DNA of 64,000 bases, taken from assembly GCF_017163755.1 (NCBI RefSeq), contig NZ_JAFIWC010000002.1, positions 124,001 to 188,000 on the forward strand. The letters run 5' to 3'. Origin of the DNA: Xanthomonas sp. (GTDB lineage Bacteria; Pseudomonadota; Gammaproteobacteria; Xanthomonadales; Xanthomonadaceae). Positions 8,434 to 20,542 of this stretch are shown here, one piece after another (positions within the stretch are counted from its first letter, which is position 1; the number at the start of each line of letters is the position of its first letter). Position numbers and translations under genes: made by a program. The notes under the pieces were generated by a model. The model did no database searches and was not told the DNA's origin. It saw only the letters and a program-made list of their open reading frames with translations.

Positions 8434-10632
8434 CTATGTCACCGTCAGGTTGGCGTACGCCATCACCAGCCACTTCGCGCCGACCTCGTCGAACTGCACC
8501 TGCACGCGGGCGTGCGCGCCGCTGCCTTCGTAGTCGGTGACCACGCCGCCGCCGAACTTGGGATGGTGCACGTTGGCGCCCAGGCGGATCGCCGGCGCCT
8601 CGATCACGCTGTGGCCCGGATGGCGCGGCGCGCCGAGCGACGCGCTGCGCGAGACCTGCACCTTCGGCCGCACTTCGTGCAGCAGGTCGCGCGGGATCTC
8701 GCGCAGGAAGCGCGAGGGCACGTTGTAGTTGTCCTGGCCGTGGATGCGCCGCGACTCGGCGTAGCTGAGCACCAGCTTGTGCCGCGCGCGGGTGATGCCG
8801 ACATAGGCCAGGCGCCGCTCTTCCTCCAGCCGCCCGCTCTCTTCCAGCGAACGCGCGCTGGGGAACAGGCCGTCCTCGAGCCCGGCCAGGAACACCAGCG
8901 GGAACTCCAGGCCCTTGGCCGAATGCAGCGTCATCAGCTGCACGCCGTCCTCGCCGGCCTGGGCCTGGCCTTCGCCGGCCTCCAGCGAGGCGTAGGCCAG
9001 GAACGCGACCAACTCGGTCATCGCCTGGCGGCCTTCGTCGGCGTCCTCGTCGTTGTCGGCGCGGGTGAAGCGCGAGGCCACCGAGACCAGTTCGTCCAGG
9101 TTCTCGGTACGCGATTCGGAGTCCAGCCCGCCGCGGCTTTCCTTGGCCCAGTGCTCGCGCAGGCCCGAGCGCGCCAGCACCTGGTCGATCTGCTCGGGCA
9201 GCGGCAGCCCCGCCACTTCGGCGGCCAGCTGCTCGATCAGGCCCAGGAACGTGGCCAGCGCGTTGCGCGCGCGCGCGGCCAGTTCGCCGCCCTGCGTGGC
9301 CTGTTGCGCCGCCGCCCACAGCGACAGCGATTGCCCGCGCGCCAACCGCCGCACCTCGTCCAGGGTGCGGTCGCCGATGCCGCGGGCGGGCGTGTTCACC
9401 GCGCGCTCGAACGCCGCGTCGTCGGCGCGGTTGGCGATCATGCGCAGGTAGGCCAGCGTGTCCTTGATTTCGGCGCGCTCGAAGAAGCGCATGCCGCCGT
9501 AGACGCGGTACGGCACCTGTTCGGCGATCAGCGATTCTTCCAGCGCGCGCGACTGCGCGTTGCTGCGGTAGAGCACCGCCGCCTCGCTGTAGCTGCCGCC
9601 GTCGCGCACCCACTGGCGCACGCGCTCGACCACGTAGCGCGCCTCGTCGATCTCGTTGTACGCCGCGTACAGGTCGATCGGGTCGCCGTCGCCCGAATCG
9701 GTCCACAACTGCTTGCCGATGCGGTCCGGGTTGTGCGCGATCACCGCGTTGGCGGCGTTGAGGATGTTGGCGCTGGAGCGGTAGTTCTGCTCCAGGCGGA
9801 TGGTCTGCGCGCCGGGGAAATCGGTCAGGAAGCGCTGCACGTTCTCGACCTTGGCGCCGCGCCAGCCGTAGATCGCCTGGTCGTCGTCGCCGACCACGAA
9901 CACCCGGCCGGTCTCGCCGGCGAGCACGCGCACGAACGCGTACTGGATCGCGTTGGTGTCCTGGAACTCGTCGACCAGGATCTCGCCGAAGCGGCTGCGG
10001 TAGTGCGCCAGCAGCGCCGGATTGTCGCGCAGCAGCTCGTGCGCGCGCAGCAGCAGTTCGGCGAAATCGACCAGCCCGGCGCGGTCGCAGCGCTCCTGGT
10101 ACAGCGCGTAGGCGCTGCGCAGGGTGGTGGTCCATTCGTCGCGCGGCTCGGGCTGGATGTGTTGCGCGCGCCGGCCCTCGTCCTTCTGCTGGTTGATCCA
10201 CCACACGATCTGCTTGGGCGGGAACTTGCCCTCGTCCAGCTCCAGCTGCTGCACGACGCGCTTGACCAGGCGCAGCTGGTCGTCCGAGTCGAGCACCTGG
10301 AAGCTCTCCGGCAGCTTGGCGTCGGGCCAATGCAGGCGCAGCAGGCGGTGCGCCAGGCCGTGGAAGGTGCCGATCCACATGCCGCGGCTGCCGTTGCGCA
10401 GCTGCAGGTCGGTGCGGTGGCGCATCTCGCCGGCGGCCTTGTTGGTGAAGGTGACCGCGAAGATGCCGTGCACCGGCACGCCATGGACTTCGTTGAGCCA
10501 GGCGATGCGATGGGTGAGCACGCGCGTCTTGCCGGACCCGGCGCCGGCCAGGACCAGGTAATGGCCGGGCGGCGCGGAGACGGCCTCGCGCTGGGCGGGG
10601 TTCAGATCATCGAGCAAATGGGAGACATCCAC
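8434..10632 (-). CDS. uvrD: DNA helicase II, UvrD (superfamily 1A)
   Basis: This 732-residue 3'-5' helicase acts in nucleotide excision and mismatch repair. All SF1 motifs are present in order: Walker A 'AGAGSGKTRVLTHR', motif Ia 'TFTNKAAGEM', Walker B 'ILVDEFQDTN', motif III 'GDDDQAIYGWRGA', motif IV 'LEQNYRSS', motif V 'LMTLHSAKGLEFPLVFL' and motif VI 'RLAYVGITRAR'. The C-terminal Tudor-like end 'GANVHHPKFGGGVVTDYEG', which binds RNA polymerase in UvrD/PcrA, is also present. Length is usual for UvrD. It is monocistronic in appearance, with 155 bases to the amidase gene downstream. Confidence 0.97.
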   Translation of the reverse strand: MDVSHLLDDLNPAQREAVSAPPGHYLVLAGAGSGKTRVLTHRIAWLNEVHGVPVHGIFAVTFTNKAAGEMRHRTDLQLRNGSRGMWIGTFHGLAHRLLRLHWPDAKLPESFQVLDSDDQLRLVKRVVQQLELDEGKFPPKQIVWWINQQKDEGRRAQHIQPEPRDEWTTTLRSAYALYQERCDRAGLVDFAELLLRAHELLRDNPALLAHYRSRFGEILVDEFQDTNAIQYAFVRVLAGETGRVFVVGDDDQAIYGWRGAKVENVQRFLTDFPGAQTIRLEQNYRSSANILNAANAVIAHNPDRIGKQLWTDSGDGDPIDLYAAYNEIDEARYVVERVRQWVRDGGSYSEAAVLYRSNAQSRALEESLIAEQVPYRVYGGMRFFERAEIKDTLAYLRMIANRADDAAFERAVNTPARGIGDRTLDEVRRLARGQSLSLWAAAQQATQGGELAARARNALATFLGLIEQLAAEVAGLPLPEQIDQVLARSGLREHWAKESRGGLDSESRTENLDELVSVASRFTRADNDEDADEGRQAMTELVAFLAYASLEAGEGQAQAGEDGVQLMTLHSAKGLEFPLVFLAGLEDGLFPSARSLEESGRLEEERRLAYVGITRARHKLVLSYAESRRIHGQDNYNVPSRFLREIPRDLLHEVRPKVQVSRSASLGAPRHPGHSVIEAPAIRLGANVHHPKFGGGVVTDYEGSGAHARVQVQFDEVGAKWLVMAYANLTVT

Positions 10633-10834
10633 CCGGGCATTTTACGCGAAGCCGGCGCGGAACCTGAGACTGGGTGCCGATGAACGGTTCGGATTGCGCC
10701 GCCGGCCTGTCTCTGCGCAATGCAGTCGGCCCCGGGCGCAACGTGGCGTGCGCTGCCGTGCCACTGGATGCCATCGCTGGTCGAACGGCCCGCAGGCGCG
10801 TCCAATGCGCAGCGGCGTCGATACAGCGCGGGCT

Positions 10835-12280
10835 TCAGCCCGACGCGGCGGCGCCTGCCGGCGGCGGCGGTGCGCCCAGTACCGCAAGCAGCGCCTGCGC
10901 CGCCTGCTGCGCCTGCACGCGCAGCTCGGGGATCGCCAGGCTTTCCCACAGGCTGCCGATGCGCAGGCTGCCGAGCACCCGGATCCTCGGATCGGCGCGG
11001 TGTTCGGCGTCGAGCAACGCGCCATCGTCGGCGGTGGCCACGCCGATGCCGTGCGGCCCGGGCAGCGCGTGGCCGCGGCCGAGCAGCTGGTGCAGCAGCG
11101 GGCTGCGCATGGTCTGCGCGCGCAGTTCCACGCCGGTGGCGTTGACCAGGTAGTGCGCGTCCAGCTGCAGCGCCAGCCCGTCAGGGCCGACCGCATTGAC
11201 CTGCACGCAGGCGCCAACCGGGAACACCGTGTCCAGCCGCGCGCGATGCACGCGCAGCTGGCCGGTACCGCGCATCGCCTGCAACTGCGCGAACACCGGC
11301 GCGGCGATGCGGTGGCGGTGCACGTCCCAGTGGCGCATGGCATGGCGCAGGAAGCGGCGCTGCTCGATCGCCGACAGCGTCCGCCACAGGGCCTGGCCCA
11401 GCGGACGGATACGCTCCATCACGCTCTGCCACGGCAGGCCTTGCGCCTGCGCCGCGGCCGCATGCCGGCGCAGCGCGCGCAGGCGCTGGCGCAACGGCAT
11501 CGCCAGCAGCGGCTGCGGGTCGAAGTCGAAGGCGGCATGCGCGCCGTGCGCCACGTGCGGCAGCGGCAGCAGCGCGTGCCGCGAGATCACGTGCACCGGA
11601 CCGCGATGGGCGTTGCCGAGCAGGGTCAGCACGCTGTCGGCCATGCTCAGGCCGGCACCGACGATGCACACCGTGGCCTCGCGCGGGATCGCGCGCAGCT
11701 GCTCGTAGTTCCACGCCTCCACGCGCGCCTGCGCCGGCAGGCTGTTGGCGCCGCGCGCCGGCAACGGGCGCAGGCTGTTGCCCACGGCCAGCACCACCGT
11801 GCGTGCGCGCACCCGCATGCCGCCGGCCAGTTGCAGCGCGCTGCCCGCGTCGGTCTTGTCCAACGCCAGCACGCGATCTTGCAGGTGGCGCAGCCGCGCC
11901 GGGCTCGCCGCCTGCGCCTGCGCCAGGCGCGCGCGCAGGTACTCGGCGTAATGGCGGCGTTGCGCGTAGGCCTGCGCGAGCGCCTCGCGCGCCAGTTCGG
12001 GGTACAGCGCCCGCTGCTGCAGCCAGTCGACGAAATCGCCGGGCTGTTCGGGCAACGCGCTCATGCGCCCGGCCTGCACGTTCAGCAGGTGCTCGGCGCA
12101 CGGCGTGGCATAGGCCACGCCTTGCGCCGCCACCGCCTGCGGTTCGATCAGCAGCAGCCGCAGCGTGCCGGGCGCCTGCCGCAACAGCTGCAGTGCGGCC
12201 AGGGCGCCGGCGGCACCGCCGCCGACGATGGCGACATCGCAGTCGCCCTCGCCGGATGCATCGGGCATGGTTTCGCTCAT
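10835..12280 (-). CDS. FAD/NAD(P)-binding protein (NAD_binding_9-type oxidoreductase)
   Basis: This 481-residue protein has an N-terminal Rossmann dinucleotide-binding motif 'VAIVGGGAAGALAALQLL' and a second one at 'TVCIVGAGLSMADSVLTLL'. It matches the family of FAD-dependent proteins that includes HpnW-like and adenylate-cyclase-associated NAD_binding_9 members ('EHLLNVQAGRMSALP' is characteristic). The start is the ATG of MSETMPDASG; longer in-frame extension upstream lacks plausible coding character. It is flanked by uvrD and the cardiolipin synthase gene, both on the same strand, with gaps of about 200 and 120 bases. The last codons overlap a REP-like hairpin (GGGCTTCAGCCC). Reaction unknown. 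Confidence 0.8.
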   Translation of the reverse strand: MSETMPDASGEGDCDVAIVGGGAAGALAALQLLRQAPGTLRLLLIEPQAVAAQGVAYATPCAEHLLNVQAGRMSALPEQPGDFVDWLQQRALYPELAREALAQAYAQRRHYAEYLRARLAQAQAASPARLRHLQDRVLALDKTDAGSALQLAGGMRVRARTVVLAVGNSLRPLPARGANSLPAQARVEAWNYEQLRAIPREATVCIVGAGLSMADSVLTLLGNAHRGPVHVISRHALLPLPHVAHGAHAAFDFDPQPLLAMPLRQRLRALRRHAAAAQAQGLPWQSVMERIRPLGQALWRTLSAIEQRRFLRHAMRHWDVHRHRIAAPVFAQLQAMRGTGQLRVHRARLDTVFPVGACVQVNAVGPDGLALQLDAHYLVNATGVELRAQTMRSPLLHQLLGRGHALPGPHGIGVATADDGALLDAEHRADPRIRVLGSLRIGSLWESLAIPELRVQAQQAAQALLAVLGAPPPPAGAAASG

Positions 12281-12398
12281 GCGCCGATTGTAAGGGATGC
12301 CCCCCTCGCGGCCATCGCCGGCTGAGAACCATCGGTCATGTGGCCGCCGCCATTGGCATGCGCGGCTACATCGCGCTGTCACATCCGCGTGGCGCGCG

Positions 12399-13817
12399 CT
12401 ACATCAGCGCGTCGGCCAGGCGGGCGATGCCCTCGCGGCTGCGCCGCCACGCCGGGCGCTTGCGCCAGGCGTCCAGCGCCAGCGCGCGCGCATCGGCCAG
12501 GTAGCCGTCCTCCAGCACGCGCAGGCGCCGCACCACGTCGGCGCTGTAGCAGAGCATGCCGATCTCGGCGTTCAGCGCGAACGAGCGGATGTCCAGGTTG
12601 ATCGAGCCGACCAGGGCGATGCCTTCGTCCACGCTCAGGTGCTTGGCGTGCAGGAAGCAGGGCCGGTACAGCGCGATCTTGACCCCGCTGCGCAGCAGCT
12701 CGTCGTAGTACGCCTCCTGCGCCCACGCGGTCAGGCGCTGGTTGTTGCTTTCCGACAGGATCAGCTGCACGTCCACGCCGGACAGCGCGGCGATGCGCAG
12801 CGCGCTGAGGGTGGCCTCGTCGGGCACGAAATACGGCGTCACCATCACGATGCGCCGCCGCGCCAGGTGGATCAGCGCATTGACCGCATCGCGCGCGTTC
12901 TCGAACGGATAGGCCGGACCGCTGGGCAGCAGCTGCGCGACCACGTCGGCGCCATGCACGGCGGTGCCGGCGGTGACGCTCAGCCGCTGCCCGGTCTCGA
13001 TGAACCAGTCGCTGGCGAACACCGCCTCCAGATGCGCCACCACCGGCCCCTGCACCCGCGCGACCAGTTCGCGGTTCGGATGCCCGCGCACGAAGCCCGG
13101 CGCGGCCAGGTTCTGCGAGCCGATGTAGCCGACGCGGTTGTCGACCACCGCGATCTTGCGGTGGTTGCGCAGGTCCATGCGCCCGCTGCGGCGCCAGCGC
13201 AACCCGCCCGGCAGCAGCGCCTGCACTTCCACGCCGGCGGCCAGCAGGCGCCTGCGGTAGCGGCGCAGGCCGCGCTTGCCGCCGACCGCGTCGAGCATCA
13301 GCCGGCAGCGCACGCCGCGCGCGGCCGCGCGCAGCAGCGCGGCCACCACCGCCTCGCCGACCGCGTCGTCGAACATCAGGTAGTACAGCAGGTGCACGCG
13401 TTCGTGCGCCGCGTCGATGTCGTCGAGCAACGCCTGCAGCGATGCCGCGTAGTCGTCCAGCAGCTCCACCGTATTGCCGTGCGTGGGCATGAAATCGCCC
13501 TGGCGCTCGACCAGCGGCACCACCTCGGCGACCGCGGTGTCCGAGGGCGGCGTCCAGCGCAGCGCGGTCAGCGGCGCCTGCTGCTCGCGGATCACCTGCG
13601 AGGCCTGCGCCTGCCGGCGCACGCGCTCGCGCGACAGCCACGGATGGCCGAGCAGCAGGTACAGCGGCAATCCCAGCACCGGCACGAAGCCGACCAGCAG
13701 CAACCAGCTGCGCGCCGCGCCGGGGGTGGTCCGCGCCGGTATCCACAACAGCGCCACCAGCCGGATCAGCCAGTCCAGCGCAAGCAGCCAGGTGCCTTCC
13801 AACCAGAACGGCAGCAT
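12399..13817 (-). CDS. cardiolipin synthase (phospholipase D family)
   Basis: This 472-residue membrane enzyme makes cardiolipin from two phosphatidylglycerols or by a related transfer. Two N-terminal membrane helices (about residues 8-55) precede two HKD motifs: 'HRKIAVVDNRVGYIGSQN' at about residue 215 and 'HAKHLSVDEGIALVGSIN' at about residue 390. The N-terminal helices and length match ClsA rather than the shorter ClsB/ClsC. The ATG at 13817 gives the usual start of a membrane helix; a longer frame upstream is not supported. No neighbour suggests a specialised role. Confidence 0.92.
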   Translation of the reverse strand: MLPFWLEGTWLLALDWLIRLVALLWIPARTTPGAARSWLLLVGFVPVLGLPLYLLLGHPWLSRERVRRQAQASQVIREQQAPLTALRWTPPSDTAVAEVVPLVERQGDFMPTHGNTVELLDDYAASLQALLDDIDAAHERVHLLYYLMFDDAVGEAVVAALLRAAARGVRCRLMLDAVGGKRGLRRYRRRLLAAGVEVQALLPGGLRWRRSGRMDLRNHRKIAVVDNRVGYIGSQNLAAPGFVRGHPNRELVARVQGPVVAHLEAVFASDWFIETGQRLSVTAGTAVHGADVVAQLLPSGPAYPFENARDAVNALIHLARRRIVMVTPYFVPDEATLSALRIAALSGVDVQLILSESNNQRLTAWAQEAYYDELLRSGVKIALYRPCFLHAKHLSVDEGIALVGSINLDIRSFALNAEIGMLCYSADVVRRLRVLEDGYLADARALALDAWRKRPAWRRSREGIARLADALM

Positions 13818-13974
13818 CGCGATCCTTTCGCAGCCAAAGTCGTCCGATTCTGCGCGAGCCGGCGGCAAACGCAACCGATGCCGGGCACTGCCGCCATCAG
13901 CGCAAGTACCTGCGCGCGGTTGCGCCCGCGGCGCCGTCGTATGCGGCCGCTTCCGATCGCTTGCGCCACAAACG

Positions 13975-14000
13975 CGAAACCCGCCTTGCGGCGGGTTTCG
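13975..14000 (-). terminator. terminator hairpin downstream of rpmB-rpmG
   Basis: An 11-bp perfect stem CGAAACCCGCC / GGCGGGTTTCG closes a four-base loop (TTGC). It lies 36 bases after the rpmG stop on the minus strand. The stem itself ends in TTTC in both directions, so it could terminate transcription from either side, stopping the ribosomal operon and reading into it from the cardiolipin synthase side. Confidence 0.75.
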
Positions 14001-14035
14001 TGTCGACCTGGAAACGCGATCCAGCGATCAGGCGA

Positions 14036-14200
14036 TCACTTGATCTTGCCTTCCTTGTACATCACGTGCTTACGCACGACCGGGTCGTACTTCATCATTT
14101 CCATCTTCCCCGGAGTGTTCTTCTTGTTCTTGTCCGTGGTGTAGAAGTGGCCGGTGGCGGCCGAGGAAATCATACGGATCTTGTCACGCTTGCCTGCCAT
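14036..14200 (-). CDS. rpmG: 50S ribosomal protein L33
   Basis: This 54-residue protein is bL33. It has the typical sequence [17 protein letters not shown], the central '[10 protein letters not shown]' and the basic end '[14 protein letters not shown]'. It lacks the zinc-binding cysteines found in the other L33 paralogue type. It follows rpmB by 13 bases on the minus strand, the usual rpmB-rpmG operon, and is followed by a hairpin terminator. Confidence 0.98.
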   Translation of the reverse strand: MAGKRDKIRMISSAATGHFYTTDKNKKNTPGKMEMMKYDPVVRKHVMYKEGKIK

Positions 14201-14213
14201 GATTGCTTACTCC

Positions 14214-14450
14214 TCAGACCTTTTCGCCGCGCGCGCGCAGCTCTTTCAGAACGGCATCGATCCCGTTCTTGTCGATGGTGCGCAACGCATGCGCGGAAAC
14301 ACGGAGCTTGATCCAGCGGTTCTCGCTGGCGACCCAGAAGCGGCGCTCGTGCAGGTTGGGCAGGAAGCGGCGACGGGTTCTGTTGTTGGCGTGGGAGACG
14401 TTGTTACCCGTCTGCACACGCTTGCCGGACACTTGGCATACGCGGGACAT
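14214..14450 (-). CDS. rpmB: 50S ribosomal protein L28
   Basis: This 78-residue protein is bL28, starting [20 protein letters not shown], with '[17 protein letters not shown]' and the basic C-terminus typical of the family. The ATG at 14450 is preceded by AGGT, a usable Shine-Dalgarno. In-frame sequence further upstream is not conserved L28. First gene of the rpmB-rpmG operon. Confidence 0.98.
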   Translation of the reverse strand: MSRVCQVSGKRVQTGNNVSHANNRTRRRFLPNLHERRFWVASENRWIKLRVSAHALRTIDKNGIDAVLKELRARGEKV

Positions 14451-14623
14451 TACGCACCTCGATAGAAAGTTTGAGTCGCCCATAGCCTGGGAGACGGCGG
14501 CCCCGGCAGCCTTGCGGGCCACCACGCGACATGGGAAATCAAGCAGTTACGCTGGAAAAGGCCGGCCGGAGATCGCGTATCCGGCCGCCGTTCCGACCGG
14601 AGCCGGGCACAGCGAGCCGCGCA

Positions 14624-15289
14624 TTATGCACGGCTTTCCCTTGTGTCGCAAGCACTTACCGGCAACACGCGGGCCTGACGCAATTCCGCCCAGGCGCGCC
14701 GCGCCACCCTCCAGGCCGAGCGCAGGAACAGCAGCAACAGCGCCGCGGCGATCAGCAGGTCCGGCCAGCCGGCGCCGAACGCCCATACCGCGACGCTGGC
14801 CACGATCACCGCCCCGCCCTCGTAGACGTCGTTGAGCGAGCACGCCCACGCCGAGGCCAGGTTGATGTCGCCGCGCCGGTACGGCCACAGCAGGCGCAGG
14901 CACAGCAGGTTGGCGGCCAGGTTCAGCGCCGCGGCCACGCCCATGCTCTCGAACAGCGGCAGTTGCGGGTGCAGCAGCTTCCAGCCGATGCCGGCGGCCA
15001 CCGCCAGCGCCGCGGCCAGGATCAGCGCGGCCTTGAGCAACGCCACCCTCGCCTTCGCCGCCAGGCTCGCGCCCACCACGGCCAGGCTCAGCGCATAGGT
15101 CAGCGCATCGCCGAGGTTGTCCAGGCTGCCGGACAGCAGCGAGACCGAGCCGCTGTGCCAGGCGCTGCCCAGCATCATCGCGAAGGTGCCGGCGTTGATC
15201 GCCAGCACCCACCACAGCACCCGCCGCTGGCGCGCCTGCAGCGCCGCCACGTCCAGGGTCTTGCCGCAGCCGCAGCAGTCGTCGGCCAT
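14624..15289 (-). CDS. cation diffusion facilitator family metal transporter
   Basis: This 221-residue protein is a short CDF/CzcD-like cation-proton antiporter of the inner membrane. About six membrane helices are visible. Metal-site acidic residues lie in 'GSLDNLGDALTYALSL' (TM2) and 'WACSLNDVYEGGA' (TM5). The N-terminus carries Cys residues (MADDCCGCGK), and the cytoplasmic C-terminal domain of longer CDF proteins is missing, which is normal for this sub-group. It starts four bases after the end of the czcA-like gene and is probably the last gene of the metal-resistance operon. Zinc, cobalt or cadmium are likely substrates by family. Confidence 0.88.
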   Translation of the reverse strand: MADDCCGCGKTLDVAALQARQRRVLWWVLAINAGTFAMMLGSAWHSGSVSLLSGSLDNLGDALTYALSLAVVGASLAAKARVALLKAALILAAALAVAAGIGWKLLHPQLPLFESMGVAAALNLAANLLCLRLLWPYRRGDINLASAWACSLNDVYEGGAVIVASVAVWAFGAGWPDLLIAAALLLLFLRSAWRVARRAWAELRQARVLPVSACDTRESRA

Positions 15290-15292
15290 GCC

Positions 15293-18632
<3,340 letters not shown>

Positions 18633-18666
18633 GCACCGGCGCGGTCGATGCAGCGATATGCGCAGC

Positions 18667-19947
18667 TCAATGGTCATGCGACGCCCCCGACTTCTCGATG
18701 TCCGCCTTGACCAGGTAGCTCTGCTCCACCACCACCTGGTCGCCGGCCTTCAGCCCGGACAGCACCTGCACCTGCCGCGCATCGCGCGCGCCGATCCGCA
18801 CCGGCCGCACCTCGTAGGTGTCGCCCACGCGCACGAACACCACCTCCCAGTCGCGGAACGTCTGCAGCGCCGCCACCGGCACCGCCAGCGCCGCCGGCTG
18901 CTGCGCCACCGTGACCCGCGCCTTCACCGCCGAGCCGGGCCGCCACAGGCCGTCGTCGTTGCGCAGCAGCGCGCGCGCCACCGTGCTCTGGCTGACCGTG
19001 GCCGTGCCCGGCAGCACCCGCTCCAGCACGGTCTGCGCCACCGCGCCGTCGCTGATCCGGGTCACCGTGACCGGCGCGCCGGCGGCGATATGCCCGGCGT
19101 CGGCGCCGAAGATGTGCAGGTCCACCCACAGCGTGGACAGGTCGGCGATCTCGAACAGCGCCTGGCCCTCGGCGGCGCTGCTGCCGACGCTGGCGTTGCG
19201 CGCCAGCACCGTGCCGCCGATCGGCGCGGTCACCGCATAGCCGGTCAGGCTCAGGTTGCTCTCCACCGTCGCCAGCACCTGGCCGGCGCGCACGCGGTCG
19301 CCGACGTTCGCGCGCAGGCTGCGCACCGGCCCGGGGAAGCGCGCGGTGGCCTGCGCCTGCGCACCTTCCGACGGCGTCAGCAGGCCCTGCACCTCGTGTT
19401 CGTCGGCGATGCTGCCCGGACCGGCCGCGGCCACGCGGATGCCCGCCTCCTCGGCGATCTTCGCCGCGATCGCGGTGCGGCCCTCGTAGCTGGGATAGGT
19501 CCAGCGCAGCGCCTGGCCCTGCACGTCCGCCCGCACCTCCACGTCGAACGAATGCGGTTCGCCCACCACGCTGTCGGCGAGCAGGCTGCCGTCGCCGCGC
19601 GCACGCAGGCGATGGGTCTCGGCGACGCCGCCCAGGCGCTGCAACCGCACCTCGACGCTGCCTGCGCCGGGCGGCAGCGGCTTGCCGTCGCGGTACAGCC
19701 AGGCCTGGTAGGTCGGCGGCGTACCGTCCTCGGCGATCGCCAGTTCGACCGCATGGCCGTCCTGCTCGAGCAGGCGGCCGCCATGCGCGCCCTTGCGCGC
19801 CTCGTCGGCGTGGGCCTGTCCCGCCTCGCCATGCGGCTCGGTTTCGTCGTGGCCGCTGTGGGCGTGGTGGGCATCGTCGCCGGCGCAGCCGCCGAGCAGC
19901 AGGCCCAGCAGCAGCGGCGCGATCAGCACAATGGATCCGGTTTTCAT
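18667..19947 (-). CDS. czcB: heavy-metal efflux periplasmic adaptor lipoprotein (CzcB/CusB-like)
   Basis: This 426-residue adaptor links the CzcA-like pump to the outer-membrane channel. The lipobox LLLGGC (Cys at about 21) marks a lipoprotein. It is followed at once by a His-rich stretch 'DDAHHAHSGHDETEPH' that could bind metal. An extra N-terminal domain of about 120 residues precedes the lipoyl/barrel-sandwich part ('FPGPVRSLRANVGDRVRAGQ', 'APIGGTVLARNASVGS'); it ends 'SGASHDH', again His-rich. Start at 19947 chosen for the signal peptide. The channel gene lies 595 bases upstream across a tandem repeat. Confidence 0.9.
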   Translation of the reverse strand: MKTGSIVLIAPLLLGLLLGGCAGDDAHHAHSGHDETEPHGEAGQAHADEARKGAHGGRLLEQDGHAVELAIAEDGTPPTYQAWLYRDGKPLPPGAGSVEVRLQRLGGVAETHRLRARGDGSLLADSVVGEPHSFDVEVRADVQGQALRWTYPSYEGRTAIAAKIAEEAGIRVAAAGPGSIADEHEVQGLLTPSEGAQAQATARFPGPVRSLRANVGDRVRAGQVLATVESNLSLTGYAVTAPIGGTVLARNASVGSSAAEGQALFEIADLSTLWVDLHIFGADAGHIAAGAPVTVTRISDGAVAQTVLERVLPGTATVSQSTVARALLRNDDGLWRPGSAVKARVTVAQQPAALAVPVAALQTFRDWEVVFVRVGDTYEVRPVRIGARDARQVQVLSGLKAGDQVVVEQSYLVKADIEKSGASHDH

Positions 19948-19977
19948 CGTAGGCGGTCCTGAGAGGTGCCGGCGGCG

Positions 19978-20361
19978 CGCGCCAGGCATCGGAGGAAAAG
20001 GGAGGCGGGCGCGATGGCGGCCCACGGCGGCGTGCGCCGCAGATCGCGCGGCGGCGCAGCGGTCGTTGGAGCGTTGCGGTCGGCGACCGCGGCGGCGCGC
20101 GGTGGGTCTTGCCGCACGGCAGGCACGACGCTGCCAACCGACGACAGCACCCAGTGCGGCCCAGGCCATCTGCCGGGGGTTCGGAAGAAAAGGGAGGCGG
20201 TCGCGATGGCGGCCCGCGGCAGCGTGGCCCGCAGATCGCGCGGCGGCACCACGGTCGTTGGAGCGTTGCGGTCAGCGCCGGCGGCGGCGTGCGGCGGGTC
20301 TTGGCGTGCGGCAGGCAGGACGCGGCCCACCGATGACAGCGCATAGCGCGGCCCACGCTGC
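19978..20361. repeat. 192-bp tandem duplication inside the metal-efflux operon
   Basis: The 595 bases between the TolC-type gene and the adaptor gene hold no credible gene. They contain two diverged tandem copies with a period of 192 bases (about 19978-20169 and 20170-20361). Aligned anchors are AAAAGGGAGGCG at 19996 and 20188, CAGATCGCGCGGCGGC at 20040 and 20232, and GGTCGTTGGAGCGTTGCGGT at 20061 and 20253. The copies stay open in several frames because 192 is a multiple of three, but no ribosome binding site or conserved protein motif supports translation. Confidence 0.85.
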
Positions 20362-20542
20362 CTGCCGGTGATCATGATGGCGCCCGTGACTCGCGCCGCA
20401 GCGCGGAAGCCGATGGCCACGACGGGCTGGCACCTTTGCCGCTGCTGTGTGGCCCGCGGCGGCTCTCCTGTCCGGCAGTCCCGACCCGCCGGGATGGCGT
20501 GCGGCGCTGGCCGATGCCGCGGCCATGGCACGCCGCAACGGC

